The translations under genes and the position numbers were made by a program. The notes beneath the pieces were generated by a model. That model was not told the origin of the DNA. It was given only the letters and a program-made list of their open reading frames with translations, and made no database searches. A stretch of 64,000 bases of DNA, taken from Promerops cafer. Its lineage: Eukaryota; Chordata; Aves; Passeriformes; Nectariniidae. The DNA lies in NCBI GenBank assembly GCA_013398275.1, contig VZSE01002064.1, forward strand, positions 507,755 to 571,754, in the 5' to 3' direction. Below, one piece after another: positions 22,240 through 36,155 of the stretch; positions within the stretch are counted from its first letter, which is position 1; each line of letters begins with the position of its first letter.

Positions 22240-24611
22240 AAAGGCCATCTGTCTTTTTTATGTCTCTGATAAGTGTTGGAGTGGTTTCTTTAGGAAAGAT
22301 AGCATGTTGTCACTGATCTTTAGAGCCTCCAACAGATTATTAAATGTGCAGGTGTAGAGTACAGACAGGCCCTCAAGCAGAGTTGACAATTTACATAGTT
22401 TCCAGTTTGTCTTAGATTGGCTGAAATTATTTTTTTATGTGCTTGGAGACAAACAGAACCTTTGGCCTTTATGATGGACCAGAAGTATTTGTTGGGTGCC
22501 TGATATGATTTATGCTTAATTCACCCAGCTCATCATGTATTTCTTAATACACTCATTTCTGGGTTTTTTTCAGGTATTTCAATTCTTTTTCTCAATAAAG
22601 ATGTATCCATTCTTGTAGAGAGGAAAAAAATTCTTAAAAGAATTACTGTGTTCTTGCCTTTGGCTGAAGCATATCTCACAGCCAAGATTGTGAGGAGGCT
22701 TGCCATGCCACTCTGCTAGACAAGCAAGATTACAGCTGAGATTAGTAGTCCTCTTGACTTCTTTCATAGAATTTTTGCTAATAGGTATTAGCAAAATACC
22801 TGCAGACAGGTGTCTGAGAAGGTGATTACCTGGAGTACGGAATGGCAGCAAAATTAACTCCAAATGGGTACTATATATGAGGTCTGTGGAGCATTCCTCC
22901 AGAAGTCCTCAGAACCCTCTGCTTGTGAGAACTCCAAGATAACATGCTTCAGGACTTTATTTCAATTTTCACATCCATCTGTTCTGATCATTAGACACAT
23001 CTGATGTCCCTGTTGGAGAGGCTGTCCCTGACCAAGAGGGGCGGGGTACGAAAAGCAGCTTTACGTAAGTGTTCCAGAACTCAGTGACCCCTCTCCTTCT
23101 GTCCTCCCCTCAAATATGAGCAAGAGGTGCATCTTTCAGCAGCAGGCACAAATAAGAGATCTGTGTTTTAATGAACATAAGGGAGTATATATATTTTCAT
23201 TCTGGTTGGGACTGATGTTTACCTTACAAGTAAGTACATCTGATGCCAGCTTTGCCAAAGGCATGTAAAACCCTACCAGTAGGTCTCCAAGTTTCAAGAT
23301 TTCACAAGTGCTGCTTAGACTGTGATACTGCACTAAGCTTGCTATTCAGGAGGGGCCTTGATCTACCTGTAGACAAAATATGACCTAATGGATAGGTGGT
23401 ATTCATTGTCAAATAGAAGTGGATGGAAACTTGGTCATGAATGGTTTTGTGCTGGATTTATTTTTGTGAGTTTCTGTCAATTGCAGAGTTAATCAGACAG
23501 ATATACAATGAATCACAATGTATCATGATGGCTTCTTCTATACAGATCTGACAGCAGCAGCATTGACATTTTCCCACCTCTCAGCAGTATCTCCTTTCCA
23601 TATGGAGAAAAGGCTGTCTGATCCTTATCTTTACATCATGGCTTAGTTCATGCAAGACCGAGTATAAATGACTTTGTAAGTCAAGATGCTCGCTGGAAAT
23701 GTGTGTGTTGTACAGCTTTATGTTGGGACAAAAAACTTACTTATAGTAGAGCAATGTAGTCCCCCTCCTTCTGTATGTACACAGCCACATTATCTATTGT
23801 GTAGATATCTTTTGTTTCTCTGGCCTCTTGTTTGGGTACTTCTGTCTTTCCTCTAAACTTACTTATGCCTTGACTAAGAGTTTTATGAAAGGTCAAAGTA
23901 CTGCAATCCTTTTCACAGAAGTAACTCTGTTGCATGACTTCACCCTGTTGCTGAGAATTAGATCTTTCCTTCTGAAATGTTCAGAATATGTTTTGTTTGT
24001 GTCGCTGAAGACTGCATTTTTATTACTTAAAAAAAATAGAAATGGGAAACTTTAATCCTCACTTTGTTGTATTCCACATGAATGTATTTCATTCTCGTCT
24101 AGGAGAAGCATACTTACAACTTAATAACAAGGGAGCATTACTTATGCTCATTTTGTTAATATTATATTCTTGCCAAGATTGTAATTTGCTTAAAAAGTTG
24201 ATGAATATGATTTGCAGCACAACTGAGCTCTTGTCATATATAAACTTCTTTTAGGCTGTTAAACCAAATACTAATTGAGATTTCAGGGGAAGAAAAAACC
24301 CTTAAAGAAGGTTGTGTGGGACTTTCCAAAGAAGTGAACTCTTTGTGGTTATTGTAAGCAGATAAAATAGGAGAAATTCAACAAATCTAAATGACTGTAA
24401 GTAGATAAAATAGTGTGGATTTTAAAAAACACCTTCTGTTACTTCATTCATATTTTATTCAAGAAATACTGTTTTTCTGATTTAAAATTTCTGATGAGTA
24501 GAGTGAATTTTTTTTTCTTTTTTATATTAGAAATTTTCACTTGAATAGGTATCTCAGTGACCATGTTTTCCAATATATTTACGCAATGAAATTCAACACA
24601 AACTTTAATAG
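22240..24611. other. Non-coding stretch, no gene recognised
   Basis: AT-rich. A short isolated GC box (GGGGCGGGG near 23,038) has no CpG island around it. A near-identical 18-bp direct repeat (TGTAAG(C/T)AGATAAAATAG) lies at 24,353-24,370 and 24,396-24,413. No exon recognised. Confidence 0.5.
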
Positions 24612-24801
24612 GGTTGGGCACTGGTTCAGGCTTCCCAGGGAAGTGGTCACAGCACCAGACTGACAGAGTTCAAGAAGCATTTGGACAGTGCTCTCAGGCA
24701 CATGGTGTGACTCTTGGAGATGGTTCTGTGCAAGGCCAGGAGTTGTACTCAATCATCTTTTTGTGTCCCTTCCAACTCAGCATATTCTGTGATTCTGTGA
24801 T
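24612..24801 (+). mobile_element. CR1 LINE 3'-end fragment
   Basis: Plus-strand CR1 tail: CAGGGAAGTGGTCACAGCAC, GTTCAAGAAGCATTTGGACA, GGCCAGGAGTTGTACTCAAT, CCCTTCCAACTCAGCATATT and the terminal doublet TTCTGTGATTCTGTGAT. The GTGATTCTGTG ending and the GGAGTTG-ACTCAATCATC block suggest a different CR1 subfamily from the copies at 10.7 and 30.6 kb. Confidence 0.92.
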
Positions 24802-27800
24802 CATAGTTTGCCTTTAAAATTAAATATTCAATCTCTTCACAAACCTAAAAGTATTTAAGTGAAAGTATCTGTAAGACTTAAAATCTTGTACTATAAGTGT
24901 GAGAAATTCAACATACCTCGTTCTTGTAAGGATCTCAAAATAAAATTTTAGTATTACTTTAGACAGGATGAGCTGAACTGCTCTTCAAAACTGCACAGAG
25001 CCAAATCAAGGGTTAGGAGGAAGTTACATTCCAGTAGGATTTTCAAATAAAGAGGTATATTTTGTTTCTGAGGCATGGGTCTTTAAGATTCCATGTCCTT
25101 GTGTCTGCTAGGACCATACGGTTTGCATGTCATGAAACCCAAATCCAATTCCATTCACAGCTGAGGGAGCGTTACTCAGATGGTGTGTGATTTTTGGATT
25201 CAGATTAGACTTAAAATTTAGTCTATTTTCCTCAATAATTGAAGTCACATTTAACAGTGTAAATGAAAGCATGTCTCTTTCATAGAACAGCATTTGAGTC
25301 AACTTTCTCTTTCACATATCACTAATTACCTCGCTTCTTCAATTTTAGAAGAATACCTACCTCTATATAAAGAGTCAATAAGTAGTGTACACTTCTTATC
25401 TTATTCCGCCTGCTTCTCATCACTGATCAAGTCTTCAGGGTTTCTGCTTTTAATATCGAAAGCAAAACAAACGGTGCCCTGCAGCGTGGTGTTCTGGACT
25501 GCACTTAGACCGTGTGACCACGAGATGTCACAGCCCAGCTGCGGGTGCGGAGCTCGGCTTCACCCCATCGACTGCCTTCCCTGCCCCTGTTTGCGAGGAG
25601 CATCACACACCAGCCCCTCCCAGTATTGTCTCCGGAAAAGTATTCATTGCCTAATGGCAAGTATTTCTGTCTTCAGCTACCTTTATCATTTGCTCTCTAT
25701 TTGCCAACTCGGTTGCCGAAATACTTTGTTCTGTGACAAACATTCATTGGACTTCCTTCACAGCTGTACTGTTATGCTTTTCTCCTTTAAGCAACTGCTT
25801 CCCCTATTGTTGTAAGTCTGTATTTTCGTGAAAACATAGCAAATTAGGAAATAATAGAAAACTTCTTCACTTTCTCTATTCCAGTCGAGACTTAATGTAT
25901 CTCCATATTATGATCTTGTGAGCCATTCTTTTTCGAAGGTAAAGAATTCTACCTTACATCATAGTACTTGAAAGGTATTCTCTACCTTGGTTCCTTGTTA
26001 CCCCTCTCTTTTTTGTTCTGTCTTTTTCTTGTGGAATGAAAAAGCATGCAGTCTGTAAGATTTGGGAGCTTTGGGAAATCATGTGGTGGCATGGTGATGT
26101 GTTCCTCTGTTCCATCTTAGTAATTCCAAATACTTGATTTCCTTTTTTGATTGCTCTTGAACATTGAACCAGTGTTTTCACAGAGTTGTCATAACTTCAA
26201 GGTCATGTTTAAGTGTCCATTTTTCAGCTTGTCATGTTTATAAAGGTATTTTTTTTTCCCATAGTCATCACTTTTAAGCTTTAATTTACACTGTATTTCA
26301 TCTGCCATTTTATTGCCCAGTCAGGACTAGAAAGTTGTGTGAGGTTTTTTGCTATTTTTTAGTTGGTTTGTTGTTGTTGTTTTTCTGTTCCTTATCCCCA
26401 TGCCTTTCCTCTTTCTGGAACAAGTTAGTATCAATATTGGAGCATACTTAGAGATTCCCCTTGGTGTTTACTCAGTTTTCCAGATAATTTATGCACATGT
26501 TGCACAAAAAAAGGCCAAGCAGAGACCATTTTTTGATTCTATTAGTGAAAAGTCATTACTGAAAAAACAGTCCAAATATGCTTTTACCCATTTTTCTTTT
26601 ATTTTTTTGTCGTTGGCATAGTCATCTGAGGATCCATAAACCATGACATTCTTACTTGTCTTAAGAATCTATAGTGAGGAACTAAGTGCCTTTCAGAAAT
26701 TCAAGGTTGTATTAACCTGATTTCTTTGTCAAGATACTTGCAGACGACTTCAGGGAGTGTGAGTGGAAGTAATAATCTTTACATCTATATTCATTCTCTA
26801 TGATAAGATGTGATTCAGTATTCCCATCACTTGAAGGATCTTTGAAGAATAGTGTTTTCTCAAAACAGTGATTCAGCAGCATTGCCTATATCCATTTTCT
26901 CTATACTAGTACCATCATCCCAGCTCTGTATCCTAAAAACTCATCTTGTACAACCTTTACACTCTCATTGTGGATGTCTCCTCAGCCATGGCATTATCTC
27001 TCCCAGTTACATAACTTCAATGTTCACAAAAAGCAATGAAATAGGAAGTTTATTTTTTGGTGCAAGTTAATTTGGAAGGAAAAATGGCAGTACTTTTCTG
27101 CATGGTTTTTTTTGTCTGATTGGTTGGTTGGTTTAGTTTTTCTTTAGAATTGTGTTTGATCCTTGTGCTCTGAAAGTGGAGTTTTTTCTGGGTTTTGGGT
27201 GAATAGTTCAACTTCTGAAATCCTGAAGGCTCATTTAGCATTAACCTGTGTGTATCATTTCATTTTCCCAATGTTTTAAAAATATCAAACTTAAAAAAAA
27301 AATCATTACTACTGACATTATTCTATCTGGATGGGGTGCTTATAAAATTGAACTATCAGTTTGACTTTCCTTAACGGGACATGTTGGGGTCTCATAGAGC
27401 ATCATTCTATCCTATTTTCTTGAAAAACTTGGTGAATTATCCAAATATTAGGTACATACCTATCTGGTGCATCTTCACTGGTAAGTCTGATTGAAGTTCC
27501 TATCCTGGATTAGAATTATCCTATATACTATTACCTTAACTGCAGAAGCACAAATCAAAATATGTAGAGTAGCCATGAGAGAGTTAATGTCTCTTCTTCA
27601 CTAGCCAGCACCTTAGTCAGAAATTCTGCTTAAATAATATACTTTATCTTTTGTTTAATACATTTTACCTGTGTTTAACTTCAGAACAACTTATACCTCC
27701 TTATGTTCCGTGCAGGGTTTCTGACTGTTACCATAACATCTACTGAGGTCTTTGAAGGAATGTAGTTTCCTTGTTAATAATGGTGATTCCCTAAGAATTA

Positions 27801-30582
27801 TCACCACAAATTTTCTGCCACTTCATCTTCTGCATCAAAGTTTACTTTGCTCAAGGTAACATCACAGTTGAAGAGATTTAACTCTCTGTGTGGTCACTTC
27901 ACTCTCAAATGTTTCCAAGTTATGTTTTATGAATGTTTCAAGAACAATGCCACTGGAAGAGGAATTCCTGTCCTTCCTTTTGAGTCCTTGTTCTCAAATA
28001 AAAGGAAGATTGAAATTAAGCTGGCAAAAAGTGAATTTCCAGTTGATTATGCCAGTTTACAATATACTCATACTTGGAAATAGGATTTAAGACAAACATT
28101 TAACTTTCAAATGTTCATTTCAGTGACCCTGAGATTTGTTAAGGATTTTGTAAGCTTGTAACCAGAGGATGCTAATTCCACAAACAACAATATACAGAAG
28201 TAACCCTTAATGGTAAATTTTCTTCAATAAGATATGCTCAAGAATTTAATTCTCCCATCGACTGAGTCTCTCCAGTTTCAAAACTCTCTTAAGGTGCTGA
28301 TTTATTTATCATAATTTGCTGGCAAGCTGCAGTGCATGAGGAGCTCCACCCTAAAGAGAGGTATGGAGCAGAAGACAGATTTTGTTCAGGATTCTGAGGG
28401 GAAAGATCTTGGACAACAGCAAACCATCATGATAATGCTACTCTCAGAGGGCTATAATGGAACTTGCATTAGTGTCCAACAGCAGTATGTCTGGTCCAGT
28501 ATGATTGAACTACGTACCAGTCAAGGTGAATGTTGTGTTGAATAGGAGCTGTCAAGTTATAATGCTGTTCAAAATACAAAGTACAAGGGTCCATATTTTT
28601 GTAGTGGTCTTTCCACTTCATCTGAGCAGTGCTGGGTATCTTCAGATGCAAGTCCTGGTACCTGGGTATGGCAAAATCCAAGAGTGCTATGAATATGTTG
28701 GAGATTATCTCTGTTTTCAAATGTGAATATTTGCTTAAGTTTAGAAGCCAAAAACTTACAAGCATGCACTTTCTTTTCATGTCAAAAAGTGAAAAGCGTG
28801 ATCCCAAAAATATCTGATCCTTCATGGTAGATTTTTCGGTTACTAAGTTTCAGTTCAGTGCTCTTTTACCAATTCAGAGAATTACAGAGAGGCTTCTTTA
28901 AAGCTATGAAACCAGAAATCTCAAAAGGACATGAGATTTGAACAGAAGTCATAAAGTAGATATTGAATCTAGAAGTCTTTTATTTTTGTATACCAGTTAC
29001 AAGTCTAGAATTTATTATTATTTTATTAATGTCTACTATTGAAGAGTTTAGTCCTAATACATGTTAGTATTGGGACTTGTATCAAATTTAGAAATCATTA
29101 CTAAAAAGGTTAATTTTAAATATCTTTAAATCTCTTTTATACTTCATTTTTTTCAGATTCAGAATAACTAGTTTTTTAAGTAACACCTTATTATTTTAGA
29201 AACTGTAGGAAGATAATCCACATTTTAGCTTAGGTAATGCCATAGAACACAAGTCACTCTACCTGATGAAATTTTATCATTAGTCAGAAGTGTGATGCTC
29301 CCTGAATGATACATTATGAGACATGTACAGTGTTCTTAGTGGAAGAGTGAGATCTACGCTGAATTTCCTACAGATGCCCAAGGAGTTTTCATGTCTCAGT
29401 AAATATATAGAAAATTACTGCAGTGTTCAATTTGTTTTGATGCTGCTTTCAAGAAACACCTCTAAACATGCTCAATAGTTGTGAAAGTTCCATTTTTTGA
29501 TTCATACTGTCAGCTTCCACACAATATCAAACAACTGTAGGTAGGTACTATAAATAGGCAACTGGGCTCCGTGATTGCTGCTAGACTAGAATAAAGGCAG
29601 GAAAAATGTTAAGGTGAGCCAAAGAAGCAGAAATTAGGAGTAGCACAGAGCATCTTAAAAAAAAAAAAAAAGAAAAAAAAAGAAGAAACAGAAAAAAGGC
29701 AAAAAAGCGAAAGCATAGTCAGGAATCAGACTTGGAATGAAAATGCCACAGAATCAAAATGTATACTAAATAGAAGGGCAAGGCGAGAGTTTATTTCAAG
29801 AAGCAGGCAGGCAGATTGGTCAGGATTGGGAAGCAGAATGAAGCAGGTATTAAGTGGGTCAGAGAAGGAAGCCACAAGAATGTAGTTGCAACCGATCACA
29901 AATAACTGAGAGCTCATCGGGATCGCATCTCAGAGTTTGATGGAGCCAACAGTCAGACACACAACCAGTATCCACACAACTGTCCAAATTACTCAGATTT
30001 ATTAGGTCTTACTGGGAGAATTCCTCTCCCTTCAGCAGAAATACAGATTAACAGGCACCACCAGAAATATGATATCTTTATTGCCGTTGTTTTTTCTCCA
30101 TCTGGTCGCATTGCCCATTCTTGCTTCAGTGGTAGCTCTTCCAATGAGTCTGTCTTTAAAGAAGGGAAAAACCCCAAAACAAAATTGCTGCCCACATTTG
30201 GTCAGACGGTCACCTCAGGTATGGCACACGAGGCATCCTGGGGGACCACTGAGTGCTCTGCAACGCAGAGGGGTTGACAGTGGTGCCGTGACTTGTTTTC
30301 AGTGTATTGTCTAAATTTCCATTTCCATGTGCCTGCTTAACTGGATTTACAAATCGTGTTAACTAGTTTTGATTACATTAACCCTCACAAAATGGACAAG
30401 TGTCTTAAAAAGATTCCTGCAAAGAAACTGTCATGATAATACTAAACACAAGCAGGGAACAAGAAAATGGTAGAGTTGACACTTCTGTTCCAAGTGTGAA
30501 TTCTTTGTCCGCCACACGACATCAAAACCAATAGTGATCTGATTGGATCTGACAATTAGTTGGTCAAACACATTAAAAATTA
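24802..30582. other. Non-coding stretch, no gene recognised
   Basis: AT-rich sequence with a small GC- and CpG-enriched patch at about 25,470-25,640 (noted under findings). A (TTGG)n-like tract is near 27,117-27,132, and an A-rich tract is at 29,657-29,707. No exon with convincing homology was found. Confidence 0.5.
29657..29707. repeat. A-rich low-complexity tract
   Basis: Fifteen consecutive A (29,657-29,671), then interrupted A/G-rich sequence. No parent retrogene is recognisable to its left. Confidence 0.85.
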
Positions 30583-30987
30583 TTGAGACTGAAATATCCT
30601 GTGAGGAAAGGCTGAGAGAATTTGGTTTGTTCAGCCTGGAAAAGAGAAGGTTTTGGGACAACCTAATTGTGGCCTTCCAGTACTTGAAGGGAACCTACAA
30701 GAAAAATGGAGAGGGGCTCTTGACAAAGGGGACAAAGAGAACAAAGGGGAATGGCTTAAACCTGAAAGAAGGTAGGTTTAGATTAGGTATTAGGAAGAAC
30801 TTTTTCACTGCGAGGGTGGCAAAGCACTGGAACAAGTTGCCCAGAGAAGCTGTGGATATGTCACCCCTGGGAAGAGTTCAAGGCCGGGCTGGATGGAGCT
30901 CTGAGCAACCTGATCTAGCAAAGTTGTCCTTGCCTATGGCAGGGAGGTTGAAACTATCATTGATTCTATGACTCTATGATTCTATGA
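30583..30987 (+). mobile_element. CR1 LINE 3' region including the ORF2 C-terminus
   Basis: The best-preserved transposon of the window. The translated plus strand shows the conserved C-terminal part of the CR1 ORF2 protein: LFSLEKRR, AFQYLKG, LKEGRFRLGIRKNFFTARV, then KHWNKLPREAVD. The frame is open from before the element to 30,971. It is followed by the typical 3' end with GATTCTATGACTCTATGATT repeats up to 30,987. Only the last ~400 bp are present, a normal 5' truncation for CR1. Confidence 0.95.
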
Positions 30988-33900
30988 ATTGACATCCACT
31001 GTTAATGAAGTTCACCAAAAGTGTGTGCTGTGTCTTGAGATATCAGCTAAAGGAGGTATGAATCCACTATGGTTAGCAAGATGTTTAGAAAGCTACGCAT
31101 GCAGAACACGAAGACAGACCTTCACAAATATTTTTCAGTGATGTTTTCAGTCATGCTCTCAATCCAGATCTCTGCAAACTTAATGATAAAAGTCTAGAAG
31201 TTTCATAGGTAATAGCAAAAGACCACATGCCACTGAGGAAACAATTGTAAAGCAGGTAAAACAATATAGCAGCAATCTAAAATGCACTTTTGTCAGAAAA
31301 TACTATTGAAAGATGCATAGAAGACACTGCTGAAGATTTGAAGAAACAAGCATTAGGACAATTACTGCTCTAAATGTACTGGAGAAGATCTATTCTCAAC
31401 AGGAAATTTTATGGAAAAACTGTGCAAATGTAGCTACTTATGGAGTGGCTGCTTTGACAGGAATAAAAAAGGGATCCCGGACTAAGGCTACACACATGAA
31501 ACTGCTTCACTGCCTCACTCAGGGGTGAGCTATTGCAGCAAAGTAGTTGGAGCCAGGAGTGCACAATGTGCTACAGGATGACATCAATGTTGTAACTTGA
31601 CAAAAACGAGCCCTTCAAACGGTGGCATCTTTACCAGACTTCGTAATAAGATGGGGAGGGGCCACGAAAATCCCTGGCACCACACAGTCGTTCTCTGGAT
31701 AACTTGTGGCAAAGTGCTTAAAAACGTTGTCAAACTTAATATATTTTTCTTTTACAAAAAGATAAGTGCTCCAAACCCACTGACCTTTTCAGTGATGACA
31801 AGTGGCTGTGAGTAGTTTGCTACATAGCAGGAATTTCCAAAAAATAAACATACTTAATGTGTCCCTTTGAGGGGAAGGTGATGTTTTAACAATGAATGAG
31901 ACATACAAACATATTTTTATTATATGTTATTTATTAATGGTATGAAACTTACTATTCATTAAAAGTAATAACAGAGACCAGGGATCTACACATCTAAAAT
32001 GGAAGTAATTTGAAAAGTGTGATGAAATATTATTATACTGGTTTATTATGACATAATAACTCAATTACAACAGCTGTATTAATATTTCATAGGAAAGGAG
32101 TACATATATCTTATGAATAACCAGTATAATATAATTTATTTTGTTTGTCAGATGTGTTTGTCTTCTGCCTGTATTGGTTTTGAAATGTATTTTGGCAGTA
32201 CTACAGGATCAAACAGGTGTTAATTTTCAAGTGAAGAGTGAGTTCTCTTATAAAATTTGCTGTAAAATATAATTTTCTAATGTTCTGATTAAAAGAGATG
32301 TTAAGCAAGGTATTAGGTTCATAGTTTTTGCATCTATTACCTGTGGGTTTTTTTACTGTCAACCAATTTTAGACTTGTAGCTCTAAAGTACTTCAAAGAA
32401 ACAACTGGAACCACTCCATCACAACAATTCTGATGTTCTTTAGGACAGAAAAAGATTTAATTGTTTTTAAAAGCTTAACTAGAAGATTTTAATAATGTGT
32501 TTTAAGGTATCATAAAAGCAATTGTATTTGCAAATACTATTTGAGTTTTGAATTTCTTTCATATTACTGTTTTTTGCATATTTTTCATTTTTTTTTCCCA
32601 CACCATTTTTGTGTATTATTCTGTATTTTAAAAGTAGATATTTGAAATGTACCAGTGCAGAACTGTGAGGCACCAAGGGGGCATGTTTTGACGGGCAAGA
32701 AAGCAGGATCAGGTGTAAATTCTGAAAACTTGTTAGGGGGTTTTGATATGTTTAGACATAGTTCAGACTTATGTGATCACATACGAATGTTAACAAGTGG
32801 CATGTAAAACATTTGTTTTGTGTGATTATGTTGAACAGTGTAATTCAGCTAACCCTTGAAATATGTCTCAATTTAATTGTGTTAGAATTTCTTTAAAATT
32901 TTATCAAGGCACATTTCTAGTATCTAATAGTCAGTCAAGTTGTTGGAAAACTAAATCCCAAAGTAACTCTTTCAATGTAAAGAATGTGAAAACAAACAAG
33001 CAAAGAAGAGCACATTCATTGCTCTTAGCAGAGACTCCCAAAGGAGCTGCCACTGTACAATTCATTGGTATGAAAAGTAAGAGTTACCATGTACGTTTAA
33101 ATATAATCCAGTTCCTGCAGGTTGATGTGTTTCAAGCCTCCAGAGTTTGTCATGTTTCTCATGCAAAATCATGGGCTCTAACAGTGTTCAAAACTGGCAT
33201 CAAAGATTTTGGAAGGTGCCTCCTTTTTTTCCCCCCTCTAAGATTAAACTCCCACTTAACATCCATGAAAACAGATTACATTTTGGGGCTTTTCTGGTGA
33301 TTAAAAAAAAAAAAAAATTAACTACCTATATATTTTCTTGCATACTTCACCTTTTTGTGATCAAATAATGGCTTTGGACACATAAACAGGTGGATGAATT
33401 TCAAAAAACCCAAAATACTATGTACCAAACTCTGTTAAAAATCAGGTCACAATATTGCAATGGGTCTCAGGGTGTACAAGGCACTTCTGAAAGTCTCACA
33501 CCACATAAAGGAGGCAATTCTTTGGAAAAAGCTGTTGGAGTAATTTTGGAACTTTAGAGAAATTACACCTTGACTGAAGTTTCTTTTACCTTGCTACTAT
33601 TAGTAGTATTTCCAGATGTTACATTTTGTCCAGATGCACAAGTAGTACTATTTTTTATTTATTAATTTACTAATCTCTGACTTCCTGGAAATTAATTTTA
33701 AAAAATACTACACTTCAATGCAATTATATGCATACTTATTATCAAAGATATAGAACAATTGTTAAATAAGGGATTGAAAAAGAACTTCTAAAGTTCTAGC
33801 AGATAGTAGCTGTACTGTTATGCCTTTGTCCCTGTAACTACTGCTGTACTTTTTGTGACAGTTAAAATTTCTGATTTCCAGTCTGAAACGTGGTTTCTAA

Positions 33901-36155
33901 AAGATCTATAACCATTTTCTCCAAGCTTGTGTTGTCCTTATGTTTAAACACCTATGTTCCTTCTTGATGTTTCCTTTCAACATGTGTTTATTAGCAAACA
34001 ATGATCTGCAATTTAAGTTAGCATTGTTACTTTTGGCTTCAGGCCTTATTTTCTGTGTGCCAACATATACTTACATACTCAGAAAAGAAATCTCATCAGG
34101 AAACTGATGATTGAAAGGTTTTTATTGATTATGAGTTCTTTGACCCGGTTCATTGCATAGGCACAGGAGCATTAGGGCTGGTAGAATGATGCAGTTGAGA
34201 CAGAAGCCAAAAGAAACTATAGTGGAATTGGAGGTAAGGGGAAAAGGTAGTGTGCTATCACTTTCTTTAACTTAGATCTTACAAAACAGGGAAATTTCCA
34301 TTCTCTGATCATCTGAGTAACAGTTCTCCACGTGTCCCAGTTTGAATCCATTTTTCTTTAATATAAGTTGCCAGAATTCTGCGTAGCAGTATACATGGGG
34401 CTCATTAGTGCAAAGTAAAATACCATAAAGTCTTCTCTTACTCTACTGAATTGATAATTTCTGATTTAAGGTCATGTTTGCCTTGTAGGGTTGCACAGTT
34501 GTGGCTCAGTTGTCCTGAGATTGACTAATATGTTATGATCATTTCCCTAATAGGTTTTCAGTGTATTAGTTTCTGAGGAATTGTCACAGAACTAGATTTA
34601 GGCATAAATAGTTGTGTATGATGACAGACTGATGTGTCTGCAGAATCATCATGGTACAGAATTGCTCCCATATTTCATCCTCTCTTAGCAGCTCTGAGTG
34701 CCAAGATCACAGGAGCATTAATTTCATGTGGCTGCTGCAATGTTGGCTGTGTAGTCATCCCCTCTTGCTCGCACCTCTTCCCCAACACTTGGTTTCTAGA
34801 GGGGATAACAAACGAGAAAAGAGTTCATTTCAATATGGAGGAGTGGAAGATGGATGTAAGAGTTTAAGCTAGTCCCTGCTAGAATCAGGGTGGTTTAGAT
34901 CTCATAGCCACGTATTAATGGGACTGGGAGGCTTTACTCAGTTGTGACCTTTGTCGCCTCCTCTTAATTTCTTCAGACTGGAGACAACAGAGTGTTCTAG
35001 GAGGATTTGGCCATCGCCAGAGGTGAGCACAGAGCAAACTGGGATCTTGGCTATCTGATGCTGGAACTGGAAGTTCTTTTCACCTGGGATGTGCACATTT
35101 CACTTCTCTGCCTCTGCTGGTAGCTTTCAGTTCTTCTCCTTAGACAGGGTGCACAGCCCCAGCCCCGAGACAGAGAGAGGGCTGTGCAGAAGGCACTGGG
35201 ACCATGCCTGTTTGCTATTGGTGGCAGGGATGTTGCTTAGCTTAGCAACACAAACTTCTCAGGGAAGATGTTCCTATCCTGGTTCCTCTGTCATCACCAC
35301 AAAATATAGTTTTGAAGCCTGTTCATGTTGAGAAAATAAGTAATTTTATCCTCTCCTTGAGGGCATCAAAATCCAATTTAGTATACACTGCTAAGAAGCC
35401 TTGAGCACGGAGCCTGTGCCCCAGCCTCATACTTCCTATTATTAAATGTCATGACACTTCCATTACTCCAGTCCCCGAGTCACCCGGTTTTTCCTTTATC
35501 TTAGTTCAGTTCTCTGTATTGACACATGGTTAGGAGGCATTGACATCACTCCTACTTTTTATGCCAGGGAGTTTTAAAAATATTTAATAAGATTGTTCTC
35601 AAAGATGATCTTTGAGAACTCACTTCACTCTAGGGCAGAGGTCTAGCTCATAGGAGTTGACATCTCCTCCACAGCCAGTTCCTTACTTCTTACAATTGCA
35701 TCAATAACCCCAATTTTATGTAAAACTTTTTATGTAGTGTTACAGACATCTAGACAAATACTATTCTGCCTTTTATTTGTTCATAAAATTTGCTTCTTTT
35801 TTTAAAGATATCCAGTCATTCTAGCAGGATTGCTTTGCTAATTATGTCATTTTATCTCATTTTCCATTTACCCTCATACATTTAATGGTTTATTTTCTTC
35901 AAAAGTTGTTTTAGATTTTTTGTATTCTGAGATCAGAGTCAAGTGTTCAGGTGTGTAGGCTACTTTTTTTTCTGTACCGTTTGCTGACATAAAATAGGTA
36001 TAGAAATAGAGAAGTAGGAAAACATTGGCAAATGGCATAAGTTAGACTTGCTGTAATATTGTTTTCAGTTATGGTTATATTTCAAAAAAGAAAAATTATT
36101 GAAAAAATATTCAAAAATAGCTATAAGAATGTTTGTGTACTACTTTAATGTGGGT
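30988..36155. other. Non-coding stretch, no gene recognised
   Basis: AT-rich. It contains a run of 15 A (33,303-33,317) and a perfect 12-bp palindrome (35,595-35,619). A 145-codon open frame at 32,863-33,300 has no recognisable homology and is treated as chance. Confidence 0.5.
35595..35619. repeat. Perfect inverted repeat, 12-bp arms, 1-nt spacer
   Basis: GTTCTCAAAGAT, one G, then ATCTTTGAGAAC. All 12 arm positions pair. The outer hexamers GTTCTC/GAGAAC are inverted, but too far apart for a standard steroid-receptor element. Confidence 0.9.

Noticed and set aside
25294..25815. 173-codon open frame as a gene
   Set aside because: No recognisable domain and no coding-like features outside a short GC patch. 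One frame of this length is not surprising in a 64-kb six-frame scan. The GC patch is kept as a finding.
29657..29707. A-rich tract as the tail of a processed pseudogene or SINE
   Set aside because: No gene-like or tRNA-like sequence precedes it and no target-site duplication was seen. CR1 elements do not make poly(A)-tailed copies.
32863..33300. 145-codon open frame as a gene
   Set aside because: No homology, no promoter-like context and ordinary AT-rich composition. Likely chance.
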